Below are positions 9,578-18,102 of a stretch of DNA of 64,000 nucleotides, one piece after another. Origin of the DNA: Mycolicibacterium aichiense (lineage in GTDB: Bacteria; Actinomycetota; Actinomycetes; Mycobacteriales; Mycobacteriaceae); NCBI RefSeq assembly GCF_010726245.1, contig NZ_AP022561.1:2046001-2110000 (forward strand), read 5' to 3'. Positions within the stretch are counted from its first letter, which is position 1, and the number at the start of each line of letters is the position of its first letter. Made by a program: the position numbers and the translations under genes. The notes below the pieces were generated by a model, which was not told the origin of the DNA, did no database searches, and worked only from the letters and a program-made list of their open reading frames with translations.

Positions 9578-10776
9578 CTCGTCCGCCCATGCACGTAGTC
9601 CACGAGATCGGCCAGCACGTCGCGGTGCCGGCTGTGTGGGAACCAATCGAGCGTTGCCAGCTCCGCGGCTGCCCGATGCGCATGTGTCGCGGCGACATCG
9701 CGTGCATGCCGCAGCGACCCGACGTCGTGCATCAAGTCGAACAGCCAGCGAATGTCGCTGATGCTCTTGCACTCCGAGGGATGGTGGCTCTGCAGGCGAG
9801 CCTCGAGCTCGTCGCGCCCCGACTGGGACAATTCGCCTTGTGCCGCCAGCCGATCGAGCAAGTCGGTCAGCCCCTCACCGTCAGGACTCGGGCGGCGTTT
9901 GGCCAAAATCGCCAGGGCGCGAGACTGATCCTTCGGTTCGGCATGCCGCAGGGTGTACAGCAGCATCAGGGTTCGTTTGCCTTCCCACAGATCCCCGCCG
10001 ATCTCCTTGCCGTACTCCTGCGGGTCGCCCCGAAGATTGAGCAGGTCGTCGGTGATCTGGAAGGCGGCGCCGAGATGCCGTCCGAAGGACTCCAACGGCG
10101 CCATCCGCTCGGGGCGTGCCCCCGCAGCGATGGCTCCGGCCTGCAACGGGGTGATGAAGGTGTACCAACTGGTCTTCAGTTCCACCATCTTCAGGTAGTC
10201 GGCGTCGTCGAGCCGCCAACTGTTGGCGCGCACCCAGTCGAGTTCCAGCGCCTGGCCGTCGACGGTCAGGCGGGTCATCTTGGCGACCGCCCGCAGAATA
10301 CGCAGTGCGGGTCCGAGTCCCACCCGCTCGACGTTGTCGAGCAGTGGTTGCAGTGACAGCGAGAGCATGGCGTCGCCGACATTGATCGCAATCGGGACAC
10401 CGTGGTCGATGTGCAAGGTGGGTTTGCCTCGCCGCCACCAGGATTCGTCCTCGATGTCATCGTGGATCAGAAATGCGTTGTGGTAGAGCTCCAGGGTGGC
10501 CGCCGTAGGGAGCACCGCCTCGAGATGGCCGCCTAGCCCGAGGCATGTCGCGATGCTCAACGCAGGCCGCAGCGCCTTCCCGCCGCGCAGCGGATAGTCG
10601 AGGATCAGATCGTAGAGGCCGCCCTGGTCACGTTCACCTGGCCCGTACAGCCGCGCGATCTCACCGTCACACGCTTCTTTGCACAGCGCGAGGTAATCGT
10701 CGAGCGGGCGGGCGGCCGACGGCTTCGGGCCGCGTGCACATGACTCAGTGGTAGATGCCGGCGAGGCCGAGGTCAT
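9574..10776 (-). CDS. polyprenyl (isoprenyl) diphosphate synthase
   Basis: This trans-isoprenyl diphosphate synthase condenses isopentenyl diphosphate with an allylic diphosphate. The 400-residue protein has GGKALRP (65-71), the first Asp-rich motif DDIED (106-110), GQALELDW (174-181), KT (201-202) and the second motif region FQITDDLLN (239-247), where the last Asp of the usual DDxxD is Asn; this variant is known in some geranylgeranyl synthases. An N-terminal ~24-residue Ser/Pro/Ala-rich stretch looks disordered, and the C-terminal ~80 residues extend beyond the typical core. It overlaps the capsid-like gene by 32 nt and is ATGA-coupled downstream. Chain length cannot be told from the sequence. 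Confidence 0.92.
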   Translation of the reverse strand: MTSASPASTTESCARGPKPSAARPLDDYLALCKEACDGEIARLYGPGERDQGGLYDLILDYPLRGGKALRPALSIATCLGLGGHLEAVLPTAATLELYHNAFLIHDDIEDESWWRRGKPTLHIDHGVPIAINVGDAMLSLSLQPLLDNVERVGLGPALRILRAVAKMTRLTVDGQALELDWVRANSWRLDDADYLKMVELKTSWYTFITPLQAGAIAAGARPERMAPLESFGRHLGAAFQITDDLLNLRGDPQEYGKEIGGDLWEGKRTLMLLYTLRHAEPKDQSRALAILAKRRPSPDGEGLTDLLDRLAAQGELSQSGRDELEARLQSHHPSECKSISDIRWLFDLMHDVGSLRHARDVAATHAHRAAAELATLDWFPHSRHRDVLADLVDYVHGRTR

Positions 10777-11341
10777 CCGTGATCCTCAAGGCGTACCGGA
10801 TCCGTGCGGTGAGCTGTATTTGGCCACCGCCGGTCTCGCCGTCGATCTCCAGGCTCGGCGGAAGGCTGACGGCGACGTCGACCGGCTCCTCACCCGGCGA
10901 TGCGTCAGGCGCTGAGCCCTGGGGGATCCGCCTTCTACGACCAAGCACCACGATGCGCGTGTCAGTGTCCGCTCCTTCGAGATGCGTGGTCCGGTGCAGT
11001 GCGTTGACGTTCGCCGCGGTGAGCAGCCCGTCCAGGATTGAAGACCCGCTGACAAGCTGGCTGAGATTGGTCAGCCCCTCTGTGTTGGCGATCAGGCACG
11101 ATGGCGCCCGATACCCGCCATCCTCGACATGCGCACGGGCGGCGATCAGTTTTTTCAGCAGATCAACATCGCTATTGGTTGTTGACACGCTCAAGGTCGC
11201 ACTCGCGTAGAGCTGCGGGAGGATGGCGTCATCGACGTTCTTGGCGAGTACCTTCGTCCTGGCCATGACTTCGGTGAGTAATGCGTCCGGGGTCGGCCCA
11301 TTCGCCTGGGCGAGAGTTACTTGAAACGGTTGTTGTGCCAA
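10745..11341 (-). CDS. encapsulin/phage-capsid-like shell protein, main part
   Basis: The 198-residue frame starts at a TTG only 2 nt after the stop of the small upstream frame and has no clear ribosome-binding site. It reads like the C-terminal two thirds of an HK97-fold shell protein: PFQVTLAQANGPTPDALLTE and a helix ending VDDAIL resemble the P-domain spine, GYRAPSCLIANTEGLTNLSQ the A-domain, and VDVAVSLPPSLEIDG followed by IRYALRITDDLGLAGIY the final strands of encapsulins. Joining the upstream 54-codon frame by adding one base in a 5-G run gives about 254 residues, close to encapsulin size. The fold call is inference from pattern; a search would decide. Confidence 0.6.
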   Translation of the reverse strand: MAQQPFQVTLAQANGPTPDALLTEVMARTKVLAKNVDDAILPQLYASATLSVSTTNSDVDLLKKLIAARAHVEDGGYRAPSCLIANTEGLTNLSQLVSGSSILDGLLTAANVNALHRTTHLEGADTDTRIVVLGRRRRIPQGSAPDASPGEEPVDVAVSLPPSLEIDGETGGGQIQLTARIRYALRITDDLGLAGIYH

Positions 11342-11343
11342 TG

Positions 11344-11508
11344 TCAGATTGAGAAAGCCCGGGGGACTGTATTGCCGTCAGCGACTTTGATCTGACCGGG
11401 ATCACCGACGTCCCAGTGTGGGATGGCCTGCCAGACAATGCTGCATTGCGCGAAAGTGTCGCGAACCGCCTGGTTGGCCAGGGCAAATCGCTCTGCGCTC
11501 ATGTACAT
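11344..11508 (-). CDS. N-terminal segment of the capsid-like protein (separate small frame)
   Basis: A 54-codon frame beginning MYMSAERFALANQAVRDTFA and containing IVWQAIPHWDVGDPGQIKVA, ending in TGA at 11344-11346. Its C-terminal six residues (PRAFSI) look out of register. One extra base in the 5-G run at 11361-11365 joins it smoothly to the 198-residue frame (reading NTVPPGFLNLTLAQQPF). It is therefore probably the beginning of one protein interrupted by a one-base shift, a sequencing error, a programmed frameshift or a real mutation. If separate, it would be translationally coupled to the next frame. An alternative start is the ATG at 11502. Confidence 0.55.
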   Translation of the reverse strand: MYMSAERFALANQAVRDTFAQCSIVWQAIPHWDVGDPGQIKVADGNTVPRAFSI

Positions 11509-11616
11509 GGCTACGGACCCCCGACAAGTCGTAGATGTTTCGCCTGATCATGGCAGAGGAAATCGACGAGCGCGCAATTAATTCACGGAATTTCCAAAAT
11601 GCAGTAGTGCACTACT
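11509..11616 (-). promoter_or_regulatory. candidate promoter/operator of the isoprenoid-capsid operon
   Basis: The gap between the cyclase gene and the operon is unusually AT-rich for this genome (about 11570-11610). It holds a perfect 14-bp palindrome AGTAGTGCACTACT (11603-11616) overlapping the cyclase stop codon, and a near-palindrome GGAATTTCC (11587-11595). These are operator-like and well placed for an operon starting at 11508. No clear -35/-10 pair can be called with confidence. Confidence 0.4.
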
Positions 11617-14600
11617 TACTCAGGAGAACGATTTCCTGGCCGGGGTCCATTTCGCCTCGGGTAATCGCATCGCAGTGCGCCAGATGCAACGGTGCGACCG
11701 GATCGTCAGGCAGCAACGTCCGGCAGCGTTCGAAGGCGGTGCGGGCTTTCTCGACATCGCCTGCGTCGAACAGGGCGAAGGCTTCGTCGAAGGCGGGCTG
11801 TGCCGCACGCTTCGCCTCTCGCAGTGCAGCCGAATCCGATTCGTACACCTCATAAATCGTCACCTGCTGGCGGCGGTTGACCACCCGGACCCGTTCCATG
11901 CGGCGGACGTCGAACTGCGCGTGGTGGGCAATCCGCGCATGGGTCTGATCGGAGATCAGCAACGCCGAGCCGTAACGCTTGTTGGTGCTCTCAATGCGCG
12001 CAGCGAGGTTGACTGCGTCGCCGATGATGGTGAGAACCATCCGGTTGACTCCACCAACCAGTCCGACCCCCACCGTGCCGGTGGTGATGCCGATGCCGGC
12101 CCGCAGCTCTTGGGAACCGAGTGCTTTGCGCTCCTGGTTGTGATCGTGCAAGGAGCGCAGCATGCCCAACCCCGCGCGCACAGCGTCGGCCTCGGACTCG
12201 AAGACGGCGACGATCTCGTCGCCGCGCATGTCTTGGATCATGCCGTTGTAGCTGATGATCGGCAGCTCCATGGCTCGCAGGAAGTCCGTCGCCAGGTTGC
12301 CCGCCTCAGCCAGGTTCATATCCTCGATCATCGTGGTGTAACTACGGATGTCGCTGATGAGCACCGTCATCTCGCGTTCGACCCGATAGCCGCTGCGGAC
12401 GCGGCGGAGATCGTCGATGTCGAGGATGCGCAGGAGTTCGTTCGGCACGAATCGCGATTGAACGTCCATCAGCGACTGCCGGTACTCGTCGGCGGCCCGA
12501 AGTCGTGCCTCGAGTTGGAAGTTCCACAGGGGAGCAGCTGCTTGCGCGCACAAGAATACGACCGCCTGCTCGTGGTCGGTACTGAAAACTCCTGAGGATT
12601 CGCCCTTCTCGGCGTAGACCACACCGATTATGTTGTCGTGCAATCGTATCGGTGATGCAAGTACCGATGATGTGGTTGCTGTGTGGTCACCGGCAACGAT
12701 CGCAGGTGATCCGTCGTCGATCACTCGACGCACGATCGCCCGATCGTAGGAGACTTCGGTCCACGGGCCGTCGACGATCGTGATGGCGCCATGGTCATTG
12801 ATGGCGCGAACTGCCAGGTGTTCGGGCTCGCCGGTGAGGAACAGGACCCGATCCGCGCCGGTGGTGTCCGCCACCGAGCCCAGAACGATGTTGGCCAGCA
12901 CGTCCGCGGTCCGCGCGGCCGACAGGGAGTGCAGCAACTGGTGCGCGCCGACCGGGTCGATGCCGCCCGACCCGGACAGATCGCGCCGCAGTAGCCAGGG
13001 GTGCTCGCGCGCCAGCCTGTCGGCACGCACCACGAAACCCAGGTTCTGCCATCGCTGGTACGCCCTGCGCAGCATGTGCTCACTGAGCGTCGCGCGCCCG
13101 GTGTCGGCGTAGAGCGCGGCGACCTCCTCGTGGGTGTAGGCGCTTACGATTGGAAGCTGATTCTCATCGGCGAGACCGATCGCCTGGTGTAGGAAGCGAT
13201 CGGCCTTGGTGTTCTGACCACGCGCTCGCGCCCACGCACCCTGAATGAGCGCGTAGGGAGCGGCATAGTTCTCCGGTGCGCCCGTCGCCCACTTGCGGTG
13301 CAACGCCAGCGCCCGACGGACAAAGCGGACGGTCGCGGAATCCTTTGGTGCGCTGTGGATCATGCTCAGTGCACCAAGCAGGTACACGAGCTGTGAGGCG
13401 GGCACCCCGGCCAAGCCGTCGATGTGCTCGATGGCCTCATGTGTGGCGGCGGCCGCTCCGGCGTAGTCGCCGCACCAGAAATGCAACCCCTGCTTCATCG
13501 CCGCGGCCGCGGCGAGGGTCACGGCATCGCCCTCGCTGCGCGCCGCCGGAAGAACGTCTCGCTCGTCGTAACCGCTCTCGCCGGCGAGCAGCAGCGGGTC
13601 GGCGCTGCGCCCCATCAGATTGAGGCACAGTTGCTGCACGGCCTGGCAGAGGGCACTGGGCACTGGTTGCGAACGGATCTGCGGGATCAGGGATCTGGCG
13701 AGTGCGTCGATCTCGGCCAACGGACGACCGAGCCAGAACGACTGGGAGAGCAGGACCGCGACCAAAAAGCCGGCATTCTCCTGGTCGCCTTGGTCGAGTG
13801 CCGCATCCACCGCACTGCGAAGCTCAGCCACCCCGTCACGGATGGGGTGGCGCCAATGATGGATGTAGTCCAGATACATGAACACGGTCTGCGGGCGGGC
13901 CTCCCGGAATTCCGGCCGTGCCGCGAGTTCTCTGCCCACCTCACCAAAGCGCTGGGCACCCCCGTGGTCGCCGAGCAGAACGAGCACGATGCCGTAGCCG
14001 GTGATGACCACTGGTGAGGAGGGCGTGTGGCCGTGGGCCAAGGTGAGATCGAGTTGTTTTCGGACCAATAGGGGCAAGATGTTGGGCCGGATCAGGACCG
14101 CCATGTTGCACAGCTCGGCAAGAATCGGGTGAAGGGCGATGACCCGCTCGTCATCGCAGCGCGGCAGCGTCAGCAGTTGTTCGTTGCTCCAGCGCCGCAT
14201 CGCGAGTTTCATCTGGATGATCGCGTTGCCCATCCGGGGTTTGCCGGCGTCGTTCGCGACGGGTTCGCCGAGCTGCCGAAGAGCCTGAAGGCCGATCTCG
14301 AGCGCATCCTGCAGACGATTCTCGGTGACGCAGCCTTTGAGGCGGAGATACGCGAGACGCGCGCGGTCCGGTGGCTCGTTCAGGAACTGCTCGGCTTCGT
14401 CGAGTAACGCGTTGAGTGCCATCACGTCACCGACGAGCAGCGCGGCGTCCGCCGCGTCGAGTTGAAGCTCGCGCGTCAGTGCGAAGTCTGTGCTCCAGCG
14501 CCGGTCGCCGAGCAGGTCCAGCGCACTGCGGCAATAGTCGAGTGCCAGCGGAAATGACGCCTGCGCCCGGGCCTTTCGAGCTGCCCGCCGTACGACCTCG

Positions 14601-15919
14601 ACGAAGCTGCTGCGTTCTGGCACATCGGTGGCGGCGCCGCCGGCGATGCCGATATGGCGCGCCGCGTCGAAGATCCGGTCGTCGCCGAGCGTGATCAACC
14701 GCCGACTTATGCGCAAATGGATGGTGCGCCTGTCGTCGTCCGACAGCCTCGCGCGGGCGGCTTCGGCCACCCGGTCATGGCTGAACCGGTAGCGGGCATC
14801 GCGGCTTATCGCGTTGGTGATCCGTTGCCCGCGTGAGTCGAGTGCCTCGACCAGCCGGAGTTCCAGGCACTCCCATAAAGCGCGGGCCACGACATCGGGC
14901 GACTTCGCGGCCGCCGCGGTGGCATCCTCGAGGTCGAACTCGCCACCGATGCACGCAAGGGCACTCAATACCTCACGATCCGAAGGACGAAGCTGGTCGA
15001 GGTAGCGGCCAAGGAACTCTGCGGTGGTGGCGGACACCTCGATCGAGGTGAGCACGCGCAGATCCCACCGTGGCTGGCCACCCGGGCCGACCGGCACCAG
15101 CGCGCCTTCGCGTTGGGCCCGGTAGAACAGTTGCCGAACGTGCAGCGGGTTGCCGCCCGTGCGATGGTGGAATTCGGCGGCCACGTCGCTCATCTCCACA
15201 CTGCGACCACACACATCGGCCAGCAGTTCTTCGACGTCGGCGAGGGCCAGCGGTTCGAGCTGGATAGCCTGCAGGCCATCCGATTTCAGCGCGATCCCGG
15301 CCGGATCGAACTCGCCCTCCCGGTGCGCGCCGAGAACCAGGACGTTGCGCAGCGACACCGTCAGCAGCTCGGCCAGCAGCAACAGCGTGTCCCGGTCGGC
15401 CCACTGGAGGTCGTCGATCGCCAGCACCACCGGCCGATACGACGCCGTGGCAGCGAGCAGCCGGATGATGGCGCGGTGTAACTGGTGGCGAGAGTCGGCG
15501 GCGTCGAGGTCGGCAGGATTGACGAATTCGCCTAGTAGCGAAGCCAATTCGGGTACCAGTTCGGCGAGAATGCCTGCAGACCCGGACATTTCGGCGACGA
15601 GTTCGGCTTGCCACCGGGTGCGTTCGGCGGGACCGGTGGCCTGCATGGTGTGAACGATCGAGCCCAGAGCGACGGACAAGCCCGCATACGGGGCCGGTGC
15701 GTCAGGTCGGCATCTCCCATAGCCGAATACACACCCAGCGCGGGATGCCTCGATGCCGAAAGCGTGGATCAGCGTCGACTTGCCGACACCCGGCGCGCCG
15801 CTCAGCAGCAGGCACGCCCCGCCGGTGCGTCCGGCCGCGTCCACCGCGGCTCGGAGGTCGTCGAGTTCGTTTCGGCGGTCGACGACACGGCCGCCAAAGT
15901 CCAGAACCGGAGTCGTCAC
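11612..15919 (-). CDS. AAA-ATPase / GAF / class III nucleotidyl cyclase multidomain regulator
   Basis: This 1,435-residue protein has an N-terminal AAA/STAND ATPase (Walker A GAPGVGKST at about 41-49, Walker B VVLAIDDLQWAD), a long TPR-like helical middle, a GAF-like domain near 1000-1140, and a class III cyclase domain (about 1180-1350). The two metal-binding Asp lie in VLISDIRSY (about 1190) and MRGDEIVAVF (about 1234); GDAVNLAARI holds the transition-state Asn and Arg. The position usually held by the substrate-selecting Lys appears to be Asp. A C-terminal TPR-like tail ends the protein. It starts at GTG 15919. It lies directly upstream of the isoprenoid-capsid operon and may sense a small molecule or signal by cyclic nucleotide. 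Confidence 0.88.
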   Translation of the reverse strand: MTTPVLDFGGRVVDRRNELDDLRAAVDAAGRTGGACLLLSGAPGVGKSTLIHAFGIEASRAGCVFGYGRCRPDAPAPYAGLSVALGSIVHTMQATGPAERTRWQAELVAEMSGSAGILAELVPELASLLGEFVNPADLDAADSRHQLHRAIIRLLAATASYRPVVLAIDDLQWADRDTLLLLAELLTVSLRNVLVLGAHREGEFDPAGIALKSDGLQAIQLEPLALADVEELLADVCGRSVEMSDVAAEFHHRTGGNPLHVRQLFYRAQREGALVPVGPGGQPRWDLRVLTSIEVSATTAEFLGRYLDQLRPSDREVLSALACIGGEFDLEDATAAAAKSPDVVARALWECLELRLVEALDSRGQRITNAISRDARYRFSHDRVAEAARARLSDDDRRTIHLRISRRLITLGDDRIFDAARHIGIAGGAATDVPERSSFVEVVRRAARKARAQASFPLALDYCRSALDLLGDRRWSTDFALTRELQLDAADAALLVGDVMALNALLDEAEQFLNEPPDRARLAYLRLKGCVTENRLQDALEIGLQALRQLGEPVANDAGKPRMGNAIIQMKLAMRRWSNEQLLTLPRCDDERVIALHPILAELCNMAVLIRPNILPLLVRKQLDLTLAHGHTPSSPVVITGYGIVLVLLGDHGGAQRFGEVGRELAARPEFREARPQTVFMYLDYIHHWRHPIRDGVAELRSAVDAALDQGDQENAGFLVAVLLSQSFWLGRPLAEIDALARSLIPQIRSQPVPSALCQAVQQLCLNLMGRSADPLLLAGESGYDERDVLPAARSEGDAVTLAAAAAMKQGLHFWCGDYAGAAAATHEAIEHIDGLAGVPASQLVYLLGALSMIHSAPKDSATVRFVRRALALHRKWATGAPENYAAPYALIQGAWARARGQNTKADRFLHQAIGLADENQLPIVSAYTHEEVAALYADTGRATLSEHMLRRAYQRWQNLGFVVRADRLAREHPWLLRRDLSGSGGIDPVGAHQLLHSLSAARTADVLANIVLGSVADTTGADRVLFLTGEPEHLAVRAINDHGAITIVDGPWTEVSYDRAIVRRVIDDGSPAIVAGDHTATTSSVLASPIRLHDNIIGVVYAEKGESSGVFSTDHEQAVVFLCAQAAAPLWNFQLEARLRAADEYRQSLMDVQSRFVPNELLRILDIDDLRRVRSGYRVEREMTVLISDIRSYTTMIEDMNLAEAGNLATDFLRAMELPIISYNGMIQDMRGDEIVAVFESEADAVRAGLGMLRSLHDHNQERKALGSQELRAGIGITTGTVGVGLVGGVNRMVLTIIGDAVNLAARIESTNKRYGSALLISDQTHARIAHHAQFDVRRMERVRVVNRRQQVTIYEVYESDSAALREAKRAAQPAFDEAFALFDAGDVEKARTAFERCRTLLPDDPVAPLHLAHCDAITRGEMDPGQEIVLLSK

Positions 15920-16071
15920 GGCCGGAACGGAACCTCATGCGGGGCCGTCCGTCGGACGGCACGCCGAGGAAACCGCAGGTTCACGTCGACATACATGGCC
16001 AGACCCCCCGAGGGCAGTGTCCATGAATACTAGTGACGAATCGACGGTTGTGTGAGCTATCCGTGGCCTGG

Positions 16072-16729
16072 TCAGGGGCGCAGACCGGAAAGGATCATCT
16101 CGGCGAAGACCTCGCCGATCTCGGTCAGTGAGCACCGGCCGTTGGGCGCGTACCACCGATGGATCCAGTTGTGCATGCCGAGGATTCCGTGCGTCATCAA
16201 CCGGGGCTCCAGGTCGGCGCGGAAAACCCCTGTGCCAACGCCCTCCTTGACGATTGCGAGCAGAGTCTGGGCGTAATCCTCGGCGTTGGTGCTGATGCCG
16301 TGGGCATCGGGGATCGCGGCGATGTGCTGGCTCTCGCTGAACAGCAAGAACAGCTCGGGATGGTTCTGCAGGTCGTCGACGTAGGAGTGCAGTGCGGCAC
16401 GCAGTTTGACGTCGGCCGGCTCGTCGGACTCCAGCGCGGCACGGCAGTGCCGCGTCATGTCGCGGGCAGGCTCTTCGATGAGGGCGAGTAGCAACTCTTC
16501 CTTGGTCCCCACGTAGTAGTAGAGCGACGCCCGATTGATGCCGACTTCGGCGGCCACGTCCTCGAGCCGGGCACGGGCGAATCCCTCACGCCGGAAAACC
16601 TCGGTGGCACCGACAAGGATGCTGTGCCAGCGCTCGTTGGACGCCCGGCGATCTGCTGCGCGACGTTCGATGCGGCGCCTGGCGTTGTCGCTCTGCTGGC
16701 GTGTGACTGGGATCGGTCTCGCCCTTCAC
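16072..16729 (-). CDS. TetR-family regulator with apparent frameshift near its start
   Basis: A TetR-type protein with a clear HTH (ARLEDVAAEVGINRASLYYYV followed by GTKEELL; given here as LEDVAAEVGINRASLYYYV) and a ligand-binding C-terminal domain. Its frame is open from 16725 but contains no ATG, GTG or TTG before 16557, a GTG inside the HTH. A GTG at 16729 in the next frame starts MKGET, and removing one C at about 16715-16717 joins it to IPVTRQQSDNARRRIERRAA, which looks like a normal TetR N-terminus. Either the gene is inactivated, or there is a one-base error, or a rare start (ATC 16713) is used. The gene is divergent from the membrane-protein gene at 16863. Confidence 0.75.
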
Positions 16730-16862
16730 TGGATCGTCTCGCTTAGTCAAAGTACGTCATCGGCCATGCGACCTTGCCTATCGCGACCGGGCCGACTCCG
16801 AGAACCGCACGATCTGTCGGCTTTTCTGGACCGGCAGGCCGGTCGGCCCTACGGTCTTGTGC

Positions 16863-17330
16863 ATGCCGGGAATCGCTGAGATCGCTCTGGGGGCCGCGCC
16901 GATCGCCGGCGGGGCGTTACTGGGTGTGGCCGCCGGCAATCTCCGGGGCCCCGACGTGCGCGGCGCCATCAGGGCCGACCTCGAGTTGCTCGACCAGCTG
17001 CCCGAGGAGAACGTCGAGCTGCGCGCCAGGTTGCGCGAGAGCATCAACATGCGGATCGTCGACCTCATCGACGCCACCGAGAAAAGCCGCGAGCTGCGCG
17101 AGATCGCCTCGTCGTACAAGGGCAACTGGCGCGACATCGTGGTCTTCATCTGCGCGGTGCTGTTCACCATCGTGTGGTGGAACGTGCCGCACAGCCGAAC
17201 CAACTGGCTGGTGATGTTCGTCTTCCTGATCCTGCTGTCGGGCGTTGTCGCGGTGTACGCCTCGCGCGGCGTCATCCGCGCGCTGGCCAGCCTGCGCCGC
17301 ACCCGCCACAAGGGCGACTCAGCGGGATAG
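16863..17330 (+). CDS. membrane protein with two C-terminal helices, unknown function
   Basis: This 155-residue protein has a Gly/Ala-rich hydrophobic N-terminus (about 1-28), a charged helical middle (LELLDQLPEENVELRARLRE), two transmembrane segments (VVFICAVLFTIVWWNV and WLVMFVFLILLSGVVAVYAS) and a basic tail. The ATG at 16863 is preferred; a TTG six bases upstream is in frame. It is convergent with the dienelactone hydrolase, overlapping by 12 nt. No family recognised. Confidence 0.72.
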   Translation: MPGIAEIALGAAPIAGGALLGVAAGNLRGPDVRGAIRADLELLDQLPEENVELRARLRESINMRIVDLIDATEKSRELREIASSYKGNWRDIVVFICAVLFTIVWWNVPHSRTNWLVMFVFLILLSGVVAVYASRGVIRALASLRRTRHKGDSAG

Positions 17331-18059
17331 GTGCATCCCGAAGAAGTCCCTCATCGCATCCCAGTGCCGCGTGGCGGCGGCCTCGTCATAGGGCGCGTTG
17401 TCGGGGACCGCGAAGCCGTGCGCGGCGGGATACCACTCGATGGTGTGGTCGACCCCGGCTTTCGTCAACGCCTCGTCCAGGGTGTCGGCCTGGGCCTTGG
17501 TGAACGACGCGTCGTCCTGCGCTCCGCCGACGTAGACCGCCGCGGTGATGCGGTCGGCCAGCAGATGCGGGCTGCCCGGGTCGTCGGAGGCCAGTCCGCC
17601 GCCGTGAAACGACATTGCCGCGGCGACGCGCTCGGGTACCCGCGCCGCGACCGTCAGTGACGTGCGGCCACCCATGCAGTAGCCGGTCGTGCCGAACGCC
17701 TCGCCGGTCACCTCGGGACGACCGGCCAGGTAGTCGAAGAACGCCCGCGCATCGGCGGCCATCGCCTCAGGCGTGACGCTGCCGATCATCGAGAACAGCC
17801 GCTGCCGCTCGTCCTTGTCGCTGAACACGGTCTCCATGTCGAACGGCGCCCAATCGCCGCTGCGGTAGTACACGTCCGGCACCAACACCGCGTATCCCAG
17901 GTCGGCCAGCCGGGCCGCCATGTCGACAAACGTCGCGCGGGTACCACCGGCATCGGGATACAGGATCACGCCGGGCCACGGTCCCTGCCCGTCGGGAACG
18001 GCGAGGATGACCGGACAGGTTCCATCGGCAGTGGTGACGGTGTCAGAGATGGTCGGCAT
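17319..18059 (-). CDS. dienelactone hydrolase family protein
   Basis: An alpha/beta hydrolase of 246 residues related to carboxymethylenebutenolidase. [20 protein letters not shown] gives the oxyanion region, [17 protein letters not shown] the nucleophile elbow with Cys (GYCMGG, typical of dienelactone hydrolases), and [20 protein letters not shown] the catalytic His. The ATG at 18059 is chosen because the conserved N-terminal strand starts there. It is divergent from thyA with a 43-bp gap, as in the Rv2765/Rv2764c arrangement. Natural substrate unknown. Confidence 0.9.
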   Translation of the reverse strand: MPTISDTVTTADGTCPVILAVPDGQGPWPGVILYPDAGGTRATFVDMAARLADLGYAVLVPDVYYRSGDWAPFDMETVFSDKDERQRLFSMIGSVTPEAMAADARAFFDYLAGRPEVTGEAFGTTGYCMGGRTSLTVAARVPERVAAAMSFHGGGLASDDPGSPHLLADRITAAVYVGGAQDDASFTKAQADTLDEALTKAGVDHTIEWYPAAHGFAVPDNAPYDEAAATRHWDAMRDFFGMHLSR

Positions 18060-18102
18060 GGCTTCGTTTGTACTCTCTGCCTGCGCACGTAAGCTGAGCG
18101 GC

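Noticed and set aside
11229..11486. A third-frame 85-codon ORF beside the capsid-like gene
   Set aside because: The other two frames in this region join into a plausible capsid-like protein; this frame has Arg/Ser-rich shadow composition.
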